From an uncultured Pirellulaceae bacterium (GTDB taxonomy: Bacteria; Planctomycetota; Planctomycetia; Pirellulales; Pirellulaceae), in contig CALHZT010000122.1 of assembly GCA_938040995.1 (NCBI GenBank), forward strand, positions 1-42,852: a stretch of DNA of 42,852 nucleotides. Direction: 5' to 3'. Of this stretch, positions 13,490 through 21,902 are shown one piece after another. Numbering within the stretch: the stretch's first letter is position 1; each line of letters opens with the position of its first letter. The position numbers and the translations under genes were made by a program. The notes beneath the pieces were generated by a model. It searched no databases. It was not told the DNA's origin and saw nothing but the letters and a program-made list of their open reading frames with translations.

Positions 13490-15936
13490 TCCGCGACCCT
13501 CATTTGAAAAGGAGTGCTCGTGGCGATTCCCGTGATCAATGACGAGAAGCAATAGTCTTTATCGGCAGCATCCTGGACGATCTTGCGGATTGCCGGAGCA
13601 TCTGCCGCCGTCGTGCCACGCCCCAATGCAAAGGTTAACAGTTTGTCGGTCAGGGTTCCAACAAACATTTCCGGGCGCTGCAGGATTCCGGCAGTGAGTT
13701 CCGCCGCCCCGGAAATTTTCGACCCGTCCGGTAGCGTCCCCTTCGAGTCGATTGGCAGTCCCTGATCGAACATCCGTTGGCGACCTGTCGCGTCGAACGT
13801 CTCTAGCGCAAAGCCGACCGGGTCCATCAGGTCATGACAGCTTGCGCAGGCCGGATTGGCCCGATGCTCGGCCAGACGTTCCCGAATGGAAACGTTTGTC
13901 GATTGCGTTTTCTCCGGAAGAGCCGGAATGTCCGGCGGTGGCGGAGCAGCAGGAATTCCAAGGATGTTCTTCAGAATCCAGTTGCCGCGAATGGTTGGAG
14001 AAGTCCTCGTCGCGTAAGAAGTGATGGACAAAATGCTGGCATGACGAAGGAGGCCTCCGCGTCCGTGCTTCGAAACATTCAGCGGACGGAAGTGGCTGCC
14101 AAGGACGCCGGGGATTTCATAATGAGTCGCAAGTCGCTCGTTTAGAAAAGTTTCCTCGTTGTCAATCAAACTGAGAACGCTCATGTCTTCACGCATCATG
14201 CGTTCAAAGCATAATTCTGTTTCACGACGCATCGCGTGCCGCAAGTTGTCGTCAAAGTCCGGATACAGACGCCGGTCCGGTTGAAAATTCGCAAGGTTTC
14301 GCAGGTACAACCATTGCCCGGCAAAATTCTCAACAAGCGATCCGGCTCGTTCGTCAGCCAGCATTCGCTTCACCTGTTGCCGAAGAGTGGCAGGTTCGTG
14401 AAGTCGATTCTTTTCGGCGACTTGAAGTAGTTCGTCATCTGGAATGCTGCTCCATATAAAGAACGAAAGTCGCGATGCCAGTTCGATATCGGAAATCCGG
14501 TACACATCACCACTGGCAACTTTGGGCGGCGTCGATTCGGCTCGAAGCAGAAAGTGTGGATTTACCAGGATGGCGGAGATCGCCGATTCGATTCCCGAGT
14601 CGAAACCGGACGTGACACATTCACGCTCGAAGAACTGAAGCGGAGCCGCGATGTCCTCGTCGTTGACGGGGCGGCGATAGGCGGCACGTGCCAATCGGGC
14701 GATGATTTTCGTGGCGGCTTCGCGCGCGGATTCAAGCGAATCGTAATTGCCTGATTCTTCGCCAAAGATCTTGCGGCGGACTGGAGTCGTATTCGCGGCG
14801 GGGAACGCGGCACCGTCGAGCGGACCGGTGATGGATACCTCGTACAGTGCCGGGTTGGGGCGTGGGTGCCGGTGGCGATTGAAACTGGGGACGAATGGTT
14901 TGCGGTTGATGACTGAAAGCGAATCATTCTTCTGCGGAAAAGTCACACCGACTTGATGCACACCCGCCGGGATCGTCAATTTCGTTTTCAGGTTGGCGTC
15001 GACAAGTGTGTCATCCCGGTTATCCCACTTGCCATCGGTTTTTGGTGCCTGAACAGTGAAGCGATGAACGCGGCTGCGGTCAATCAAGACGTCGATCTCA
15101 TGCTCTCCGAAAAGGCCCTCGAGATGTTCGTCGCGGTCGCGCATCAACCGGACCTGAATTTCGTACTTCCCTTCCGCAACAAAGTTGTGCTCAAATACGA
15201 TTCCGCCACGTGTCCCGAGAGGAAGGCCCTCGACATGCGACTCTTGGGTTCGATCGGCAGGGATTCTGACGATCCGTCCGGAAGGACCTCGCTGCATCGT
15301 TCCGACGGCTTGTCTCGCAATGCGTTCGGCGGCCGTGATATAGCGACTGACAAGCGCCGGCGGCAGTCCACTCACCGTCACATTGTCAAAGCCATGCCCG
15401 GAAGAGTCGCCTGGCAAGAGGCTTTGGACATCGACGTGCAAACCAAGCAGGTCGCGAATCGAGTTGCCATACTCGGTGCGGTTCAGTCGCCGGACACTAT
15501 CCGTGTTGCCCGGAGACGGGAATTTTTCCGCCGCATCGTCGAGCACGGAATGCATCGCAGCAAGGATCTCGCGGTACTCTTCGTCGGTTGGGCGGTCCGC
15601 ACCGACAGGAGGCATTTGCCCGGCTTGCAGTCGTCTGGCGATCTTTTCCCATGTCCCGGTAACGTCGGCTGGCCATTTTGATTCGTTGGAAGCGACGGAG
15701 GTGTTCAGCGACTCGAGGTCGAGACCTGCCGTTGCATCGGTCACATTGTGGCAATCAAGGCAATAGGCTGCGAAGAAATCGGCGACCGGCTTAATGGCCT
15801 CGGAGTCATCGGCGAAGCCCGGTAGGCAAACCGACAGTGAGAGAAGCAAGGCGAGCTGGAGATGCGAGGATTTTCCTGCTGGCAATGTTGGCCGCCTTCG
15901 CGCTATTGATCCACCACTTGTAACATCGTCAGGCAA
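13486..15936 (-). CDS. DUF1587/1595/1592/1588/1585 cytochrome-like protein
   Basis: An exported protein of about 816 residues. After a signal peptide it has one c-type heme motif (CLDCH, near residue 58), then DUF1587 (RRLNRTEYGNSIRDLLGL), a beta-rich carbohydrate-binding-like DUF1595 section, DUF1592 (AYRRPVNDEDI onward), DUF1588 (WLYLRNLANFQPD ... HASILSITSYATRTSPTIRG) and DUF1585 (AELTAGILQRPEMFVGTLTDKLLTFALGRG). A second CxxCH (CASCH) lies before DUF1585. It is probably a periplasmic heme protein; its reaction is unknown. The frame opens with TTG at 15936, overlapping the DUF1501 gene by 8 bases. A TTG at 15885 with AAGGCGG before it is an equally good start. Confidence 0.92.
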   Translation of the reverse strand: MPDDVTSGGSIARRRPTLPAGKSSHLQLALLLSLSVCLPGFADDSEAIKPVADFFAAYCLDCHNVTDATAGLDLESLNTSVASNESKWPADVTGTWEKIARRLQAGQMPPVGADRPTDEEYREILAAMHSVLDDAAEKFPSPGNTDSVRRLNRTEYGNSIRDLLGLHVDVQSLLPGDSSGHGFDNVTVSGLPPALVSRYITAAERIARQAVGTMQRGPSGRIVRIPADRTQESHVEGLPLGTRGGIVFEHNFVAEGKYEIQVRLMRDRDEHLEGLFGEHEIDVLIDRSRVHRFTVQAPKTDGKWDNRDDTLVDANLKTKLTIPAGVHQVGVTFPQKNDSLSVINRKPFVPSFNRHRHPRPNPALYEVSITGPLDGAAFPAANTTPVRRKIFGEESGNYDSLESAREAATKIIARLARAAYRRPVNDEDIAAPLQFFERECVTSGFDSGIESAISAILVNPHFLLRAESTPPKVASGDVYRISDIELASRLSFFIWSSIPDDELLQVAEKNRLHEPATLRQQVKRMLADERAGSLVENFAGQWLYLRNLANFQPDRRLYPDFDDNLRHAMRRETELCFERMMREDMSVLSLIDNEETFLNERLATHYEIPGVLGSHFRPLNVSKHGRGGLLRHASILSITSYATRTSPTIRGNWILKNILGIPAAPPPPDIPALPEKTQSTNVSIRERLAEHRANPACASCHDLMDPVGFALETFDATGRQRMFDQGLPIDSKGTLPDGSKISGAAELTAGILQRPEMFVGTLTDKLLTFALGRGTTAADAPAIRKIVQDAADKDYCFSSLITGIATSTPFQMRVAE

Positions 15937-17416
15937 TGATGTCTTTTACGACGTGAGCTTCTTCGACGCCGGTGAGCTTCATGTCCAGTCCCTGGAACTT
16001 GACGGTCATACGACTGTGATCGACGCCAAGCAAATGTAACATCGTGGCATGCATGTCGCGAACGTGTACCACATCTTCGACAGCGTGATACCCAAGCTCG
16101 TCAGTGGCTCCGTAGCTAATGCCCGGCTTGATTCCAGCTCCTGCCATCCACATGGAAAATCCCTTGATGTGATGGTCGCGTCCGCTGGCGGCGCCTTTGC
16201 CCTGGAACATTGGAGTCCGACCGAACTCGCCGCCCCAGATGAGAAGTGTATCTTCGAGCATGCCTCGTTGCTTAAGATCGCTTAGCAATGCCCATGTTGG
16301 CCGGTCGGTGAGGTCGCAACAGATATTCATGTACTTTTTGAGATCGCCGTGATGATCCCATCCGCGATGATAAAGATGGATGAAGCGAACACCACGCTCT
16401 GCCAGTCGCCGGGCGAGAATGCAATTTGACGCATACGATCCATCGCCAGGCACCGCACCGTACATGTCGAGAGTCGCCTGCGACTCGTTCGAAAAGTCCA
16501 TCAGCTCCGGCACCGAGGTCTGCATCCGAAACGCCATTTCGTACGCCGCAATTCTGGCGGAAATTTCCGGGTCGCGAAGCGTTTCGTTGCGGGCATTGTT
16601 CAGATCGCGGATCGTAGAAATCAGCTGGGACTGTTGTTTCAGATTGACTCCATCCGGACTGGTCACGTAATGAACAGGATCGCCGCTGCTATTGAATTCG
16701 ACCCCTTGGTACTCACTGGGAAGGAAGCCCGATGACCATTGTCGAGACGCAATCGGTTGTGGGTCGCGGCCTCCGACGCTTGTTAGCACCACGAACCCTG
16801 GCAGCTCATCCGTCACGCTACCCAGTCCGTAATTGATCCACGCACCCATCGACGGTCGATTGCCGATTATTGTCCCGGTGTTCATGAACGTATGAGCCGG
16901 ATCGTGGTTGATCTGCTCCGTGACCATCGACTTGATGACGCAAATATCATCCGCCATCTTTTGATGCCACGGCAGGTAATCGCTAATCAGCTGACCATTC
17001 TTGCCGTACTTCCCAAACTTGGTCAGGTGCCCCTGCACTCGAAGCTCTTTGCCTTGCAGTTGGGCAATCGGCTGGCCCTTCGTAAACTCGGACGGCATCG
17101 GCTTGCCGTTCAGTTTGTCAAGCTGCGGTTTATAGTCGAATGTTTCGAGGTGAGACGGACCACCCGCCATGCACAGAAAGATGACTCGTTTGGCCTTTGC
17201 GAAATGATGCGGAAGTCCCGGTAACGCGTCATGCAGCGATTCGCGTTTGCCGGCGGCTTTCCTTTCCCTGTTCGACGTGTTTGCCAATCCGTCGCCTGCA
17301 AGCAGGTTCGCGAGCGCAGCGCTACCGAGTCCGAGTGCATTCTGCCGCAAAAATGTGCGACGGTTGCACCAGTTTGCAAGTCGGTGGTCAGGGTTTTTTG
17401 ACGAGTTGTTGGCCAT
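15929..17416 (-). CDS. DUF1501 exported protein
   Basis: About 495 residues with a Tat-like N-terminus (NRRTFLRQNALGLGSAALANLL) and the DUF1501 signatures: KRVIFLCMAGGPSHLETFDYKP, NHDPAHTFMNTG, PSMGAWINYGLGS, LLIWGGEFGRTPM and a C-terminal HMDHSRMTVKFQGLD-like region. DUF1501 is related to the alkaline phosphatase/sulfatase fold; the substrate is unknown. The ATG was chosen because it follows the upstream stop by two bases. It is co-transcribed with its usual DUF1549/DUF1553 partner. Confidence 0.95.
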   Translation of the reverse strand: MANNSSKNPDHRLANWCNRRTFLRQNALGLGSAALANLLAGDGLANTSNRERKAAGKRESLHDALPGLPHHFAKAKRVIFLCMAGGPSHLETFDYKPQLDKLNGKPMPSEFTKGQPIAQLQGKELRVQGHLTKFGKYGKNGQLISDYLPWHQKMADDICVIKSMVTEQINHDPAHTFMNTGTIIGNRPSMGAWINYGLGSVTDELPGFVVLTSVGGRDPQPIASRQWSSGFLPSEYQGVEFNSSGDPVHYVTSPDGVNLKQQSQLISTIRDLNNARNETLRDPEISARIAAYEMAFRMQTSVPELMDFSNESQATLDMYGAVPGDGSYASNCILARRLAERGVRFIHLYHRGWDHHGDLKKYMNICCDLTDRPTWALLSDLKQRGMLEDTLLIWGGEFGRTPMFQGKGAASGRDHHIKGFSMWMAGAGIKPGISYGATDELGYHAVEDVVHVRDMHATMLHLLGVDHSRMTVKFQGLDMKLTGVEEAHVVKDIIA

Positions 17417-17418
17417 GG

Positions 17419-19920
17419 TCAGTTTCTCGTAATCGTTTCGTCCAGGTTGAGGATCGCACGAGTCACCATGGTCCACGCCGCCAGATCTTTCGCGTTGAAT
17501 GATTTTCCTGTTCGGACTTTGCTTAATCCGATGGAGGTCAGTTTTTCTGTAGACTCTTTGGAGGAGGAGAAATGCGCTTTTTGTTCCTCCAACAGTCGTC
17601 GTAGCCTTTCGATTTCCGTCGATGTCGGCTGACGAGATGTCGCTTTGTGAAAGGCGTAACTGATTCTCGCATCATCTTCGATGTGACGCGCGAGGATGTC
17701 TTCGGCAAAAACGCGAGCCGCCTCGACAAACGTCGGGTCGTTCAGCAAAGCGAGGGCAGCGAGCGGCGTGTTCGATTCTGGACGCGACGCCGTACATTCT
17801 TCGCGGTTGGGGGCATCGAATGCTTTGAACATGGGGTGAAGGAACTGGCGCTGCCAATGCACGTAGACTCCGCGTCGATACTGCTGACGACCGGTATCGT
17901 GTGAGTATTTTCGCTTCGGAAAATTCAAATGACGATAGTATCCAGCCGGCTGGTACGGCTTTGCTTTGGGGCCGCCGATGCTGGTTTCAAGCAGGCCACT
18001 AATCGCGAGCGCGTTGTCGCGAACCATCTCGGCGGACAGTCGGGAACTCGACTGAGCCGCTATCAGTCGATTGAGCGGATCCTTTGTGCGTAACTCCGGG
18101 GACCTTGCCGATTGCTGCTGGTACGCTGCGCTCGTCACAATCAGCTTGACGATATTCTTGACGTCCCAGTCGGCAGCGAAGGCCATCGCGAGATTATCGA
18201 GCAGCTCTGGATGCGTCGGCGGTTGGCCCTGCCCCCCGAGGTCTTCGAGGACATCGGAAATTCCGGTTCCGAAGAAGAGATACCAGAAACGATTTGCGTA
18301 GACCCTCGCGAGCATCAGGCCGTAACCGTTTTCCTTGTCCATTAACCACTGCGCGAGATCTTTACGATTCAGCCGTTCCTCACCAGATAGCGGCGGCAAA
18401 AAGCTGGGAGTCGCCGGGTTCACGATCTCGCCCGATTCGTCCTGCCAGTTGCCGCGCGGCAGGATGCGTGTGACGCGCGGCTCTTTTAGCGGCACGGTAA
18501 TAAGAGAGCGCGGGACGGAATTGTTGATCGTCTCGATCCGCTTTTTCGTCGCTTTTCGCTCGGCATCTATGGTCTTGAGTTTCGCATGAGCGGCATCGAG
18601 TTCTTCCTGAATCGAACTTCTTTCCTGCCCCTCCAGCTCATCTTCTGCCGTGATTGCTTCGAGTTTGTCGATTGCCGTTTTTAGCTCTTTCTGCTTTGAC
18701 GACAACACGGCGAGTTCTTCTTTTAGGACTGCGACTTCTTCCTCCTGGGACTCGTCAAGCAAGATCAATTCGGGAGGCCGAATGGTTGGGATATTGTTCG
18801 TCCCGACTTTGAGGTGCTTTTCATCGTCGATGTCAGCAAAGAAAGCGGACATCGCGTAAAAATCTTTCGCGGTGTACGGGTCGTATTTGTGGTCATGACA
18901 TTGCGCACATCCGAGCGTTGCGCCCATCCACACTGCAGAAACATTTCGCACGCGGTCCGCGGCGTAGATCGCGCGATACTCTTTGGGTTGCAATCCGCCC
19001 TCGTGCGTCGTCTGCAGTAAGCGGTTGTAACCTGTCGCGATCTTTTGATCGATTGTCGGGTTTGGCAAGAGATCGCCGGCAAGCTGTTCGAGCGTAAACT
19101 GGTCAAACGGCATGTTGTCGTTGAGGGCGTGGATGACCCAGCTGCGATAGAGCCCCACATTCTGGTCCTGGTCGCCGTGATAGCCGACGGTGTCCGCGAA
19201 ACGAACAAGGTCCAGCCACCATGTGGCCATCCGTTCGCCGAAAGCCGCCGATTCGAGCAACGAATCGACAAACGCTGCATACTCTTCGTCGTTGCCAATT
19301 TTTTCAAACGATTCGATTTGGTCCGCGGTTGGCGGCAGTCCTGTCAGGTCGAAGCACAATCGTCGAACGAGCGTGATCGAGTCGGCTGGAGGCGATGGAG
19401 ACAGGGATTCCGTTCGCAATCGTTCGAGGACGAAATGATCGATCCAGTTCTTTGGCCATTCTTTTGACGTGTCGGAGGGAGCAGGTTCAGGCGAGGCGTG
19501 ATTCTCGGGCGGAACGTAAGCCCAGTGAGCCGCCCATTCGGCGCCTTGCTCGATCCAGCGTCGCAGCAATTCAATTTCTGATTGCGAAAGTGCCTTGTTG
19601 ATCTCGGGCGGTGGCATGATCTCGCTGTCATCGCTCGACGACACGCGAATTAGCAACTCGCTCTCGTCCGGTTCGTTGGGAACGATCGCCGCATATCCAC
19701 CAAGATCCGACTTGGCCGACTCTTCCACGTCGAACCGCAAATCGGTTTCACGCGAACTCACATCCGGTCCATGGCAGTGGAAGCACTTGTCGGAAAGGAT
19801 TGGCCGAATGTCTCTGTTAAAGTCGACGGTTTCAGAATCTGCGCTACACCAGATCGGCGACACCGAGAGAACGATCGATGCTGCAATGATGGCTCTCGTA
19901 CGAAAGTGATTGTTGGCCAT
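17419..19920 (-). CDS. PSCyt1/DUF1549/DUF1553 cytochrome-like protein
   Basis: An exported protein of 833 residues with a signal peptide, an N-terminal planctomycete cytochrome c-like domain (CFHCHG near residue 46), DUF1549 (from about 160: [29 protein letters not shown]) and DUF1553 ([26 protein letters not shown]). Between the two DUFs lies a charged coiled-coil insertion of roughly 100 residues (about 385-480). Such proteins are typical of planctomycetes and verrucomicrobia and have been proposed to act in polysaccharide breakdown, without proof. It is the first gene of the five-gene minus-strand operon. Confidence 0.95.
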   Translation of the reverse strand: MANNHFRTRAIIAASIVLSVSPIWCSADSETVDFNRDIRPILSDKCFHCHGPDVSSRETDLRFDVEESAKSDLGGYAAIVPNEPDESELLIRVSSSDDSEIMPPPEINKALSQSEIELLRRWIEQGAEWAAHWAYVPPENHASPEPAPSDTSKEWPKNWIDHFVLERLRTESLSPSPPADSITLVRRLCFDLTGLPPTADQIESFEKIGNDEEYAAFVDSLLESAAFGERMATWWLDLVRFADTVGYHGDQDQNVGLYRSWVIHALNDNMPFDQFTLEQLAGDLLPNPTIDQKIATGYNRLLQTTHEGGLQPKEYRAIYAADRVRNVSAVWMGATLGCAQCHDHKYDPYTAKDFYAMSAFFADIDDEKHLKVGTNNIPTIRPPELILLDESQEEEVAVLKEELAVLSSKQKELKTAIDKLEAITAEDELEGQERSSIQEELDAAHAKLKTIDAERKATKKRIETINNSVPRSLITVPLKEPRVTRILPRGNWQDESGEIVNPATPSFLPPLSGEERLNRKDLAQWLMDKENGYGLMLARVYANRFWYLFFGTGISDVLEDLGGQGQPPTHPELLDNLAMAFAADWDVKNIVKLIVTSAAYQQQSARSPELRTKDPLNRLIAAQSSSRLSAEMVRDNALAISGLLETSIGGPKAKPYQPAGYYRHLNFPKRKYSHDTGRQQYRRGVYVHWQRQFLHPMFKAFDAPNREECTASRPESNTPLAALALLNDPTFVEAARVFAEDILARHIEDDARISYAFHKATSRQPTSTEIERLRRLLEEQKAHFSSSKESTEKLTSIGLSKVRTGKSFNAKDLAAWTMVTRAILNLDETITRN

Positions 19921-20204
19921 TTCCCTGGACTGCCGCCGATATGGATAGATTGAAATTCGTTGCTGATGACGCTCATCTGCCTATACCCCCTCATTATAGC
20001 GAGACCAAGTCCAGGAAAGAACTCGTGTATCTGCCAATTCGGGTCATTTGGGCTTCGGTGAAACTGGTTTCGCGCGGTTTCGCGAGATGGCTCGCCTTGA
20101 TATTGGTGATGCTATTGCTTAGCCTGAAACCTTGGCGGGGCCGGCATATTTTTGGGCACATTTCGTGTCCACACTCTTCGATTAGCTTGGCAAAGGGGAG
20201 ATCA
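19921..20204. other. Divergent promoter region
   Basis: These 284 bases separate the minus-strand cytochrome operon from the plus-strand DUF1559 gene, so promoters for both directions must lie here. I see TTGATA- and TATAGC-like hexamers but no pair with correct spacing that I would defend. A frame continues upstream of the DUF1559 start, but it lacks family similarity. Confidence 0.4.
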
Positions 20205-21248
20205 ATGGGACGTTCAAAGTTCTCGGATCGGAAGCGGAACGGGTTTACGCTGGTTGAGTTGCTCGTTGTCATTGCCATCATTGGAATTCTCGTGGCTCTC
20301 TTGCTGCCAGCCGTTCAGCAAGCTCGTGAAGCGGCTCAGCGAATGCAGTGTGTCAATCGACTGCGACAAATTGGACTCGGGTGTCTCAATTATGAAAGTG
20401 CGCGACAAACTCTGCCGCCGGGTTCATATTGGGCGCTACGAAATGGGCCTCCTCCGGGTGGTAACTATCTCACTGAGATCATGCCCTACATGGAATTGGC
20501 CAACGAGATCGACCGCCTGGACCACACCGAGTATTACGCGGATTCGTCCAACAGCGTGACACCCAATGAGCGAATCATCGCTCAAATGACGTTTAGCGAA
20601 TTCATCTGTCCCTCGGATCCACAAGCTTCGGATCCCTTTGTGGAGGATGCTGAGATTTCTGGTCGAAATCCCCGAACCGCACAGATGACTTGGTATGTGG
20701 GATCGATGGGCCCTACGATTCCTGATTCGGTGTCACTGTTGACTGGTGAGGTGCCGAACAACGGTTCATCGGTCGATCCAGTTCTGCTTGTCGCCATGGG
20801 GTGCAACTTCGGAAGCAACAAAACAGTCAATTGCGCTCCTTGCGTTTCGAATAGTCGGCTTGAGTGTTCCACTAAGGCACAATGCGGCGGCTTGATTTGC
20901 CGGACGGAAGAGGGACTAGCACTGCGGAAAGCCAAGGATGGTATGTCGAAGACCTTCCTTGCAGGCGAGACAATACCGTCGCACATTATCTTTAATACCG
21001 TATTCTCTGAGAACTTCGTCGTAGCGTCGACGGTAACACCGATCAATCTGTTTGAATCTGATGACCGAGCAAGGCGCCAACCAAGAACCTATCCACGAAC
21101 GTCCGGTTTCAAGAGTTATCATACAGGCGGCGTCAACATGGTGTTTGGCGATTGCAGCGTGCGGTTCATCCCGGAAGGGATCGACTATTTGACTTACAAC
21201 GCGATGGGCTCGAGTTCATCGAATGATATTGCAGGTGAGTCGTTCTAG
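20205..21248 (+). CDS. DUF1559 prepilin-like protein
   Basis: The 347-residue product starts with a type IV prepilin leader: basic residues, then [34 protein letters not shown], with the processing site between Gly and Phe. DUF1559 follows to the end, with the typical closing [16 protein letters not shown]. The large family is a planctomycete hallmark; members are thought to be pseudopilins of secretion or surface systems. The start has a strong ribosome binding site (AAGGGGAG). The middle contains an unusual Cys-rich stretch (CNFGSN ... CAPC ... [12 protein letters not shown]), which may form disulfides. Confidence 0.95.
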   Translation: MGRSKFSDRKRNGFTLVELLVVIAIIGILVALLLPAVQQAREAAQRMQCVNRLRQIGLGCLNYESARQTLPPGSYWALRNGPPPGGNYLTEIMPYMELANEIDRLDHTEYYADSSNSVTPNERIIAQMTFSEFICPSDPQASDPFVEDAEISGRNPRTAQMTWYVGSMGPTIPDSVSLLTGEVPNNGSSVDPVLLVAMGCNFGSNKTVNCAPCVSNSRLECSTKAQCGGLICRTEEGLALRKAKDGMSKTFLAGETIPSHIIFNTVFSENFVVASTVTPINLFESDDRARRQPRTYPRTSGFKSYHTGGVNMVFGDCSVRFIPEGIDYLTYNAMGSSSSNDIAGESF

Positions 21249-21268
21249 TTTTTAAAGCGAAGGTATGC

Positions 21269-21727
21269 ATGAGTGGTACAGGAGTGTTTCGGCGAGCAGT
21301 GATCGCCGCAGTTTTGCTGGTTTCCTGTCCATTCTTCGGCTGCAAAGGTGATCCGCTCAAGAAAGTTCAAGTAACGGGGAAGGTGACGTTTGACGGCGGC
21401 GCCTGCCCGGAGCCCGGTCGGATTACTTTCACGCCGACGGCAGTCGCAGAGGGCCTACCGCGCAGACCGGCATCGGGGGCTTTCGAAGTCGATGGTGCCT
21501 ATGTCGCGACTTCTTTTCGTCCTGGCGACGGAATTGTTCCCGGCACTTATTCTGTGAGTGTCGCCTGTTACAAAGCGTCCATGCTGAGCGGCGCCCCCGG
21601 CGATGACCGGTTTCGGGCGGCTTCATTTGTCGCTGAAGAATTCGAGCCACAGGAACTGGTGGTGCCCGCCGGAAGCAAGCCGATCCAGTTTGATATCGAT
21701 GTGCCGAAACGGAATCCCTCGAAGTAA
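21269..21727 (+). CDS. Small lipoprotein next to DUF1559
   Basis: 152 residues with a signal peptide and lipobox (FFGC, Cys near residue 25) followed by VQVTGKVTFDGG, the opening strand of a transthyretin/carboxypeptidase-regulatory-like beta sandwich, and GDGIVPGTYSVSV. Such small lipoproteins commonly sit directly after DUF1559 genes in planctomycetes and probably work with them at the cell envelope. It starts 20 bases after the DUF1559 stop and is surely co-transcribed. Function unknown. Confidence 0.88.
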   Translation: MSGTGVFRRAVIAAVLLVSCPFFGCKGDPLKKVQVTGKVTFDGGACPEPGRITFTPTAVAEGLPRRPASGAFEVDGAYVATSFRPGDGIVPGTYSVSVACYKASMLSGAPGDDRFRAASFVAEEFEPQELVVPAGSKPIQFDIDVPKRNPSK

Positions 21728-21902
21728 GTCATCAAGGTCGGGGTTCCATCTAACTTGCGATTTTCGACGGAATTGGTGTGGAATTGGTTTGGTTAACCAA
21801 GAACTTTTAGGCAGAATAAAAGTGGAACCCGAAGAGGCATTAGAGCTGGAATGGAAAACAGGCGTTTGCGTTCAAATTTCAATTGGGGGAGTAAGAAAAG
21901 TG

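Noticed and set aside
14953..15681. 242-codon plus-strand frame opposite the DUF1592-type gene
   Set aside because: Antisense shadow of a well-supported gene, without ribosome binding site or domain.
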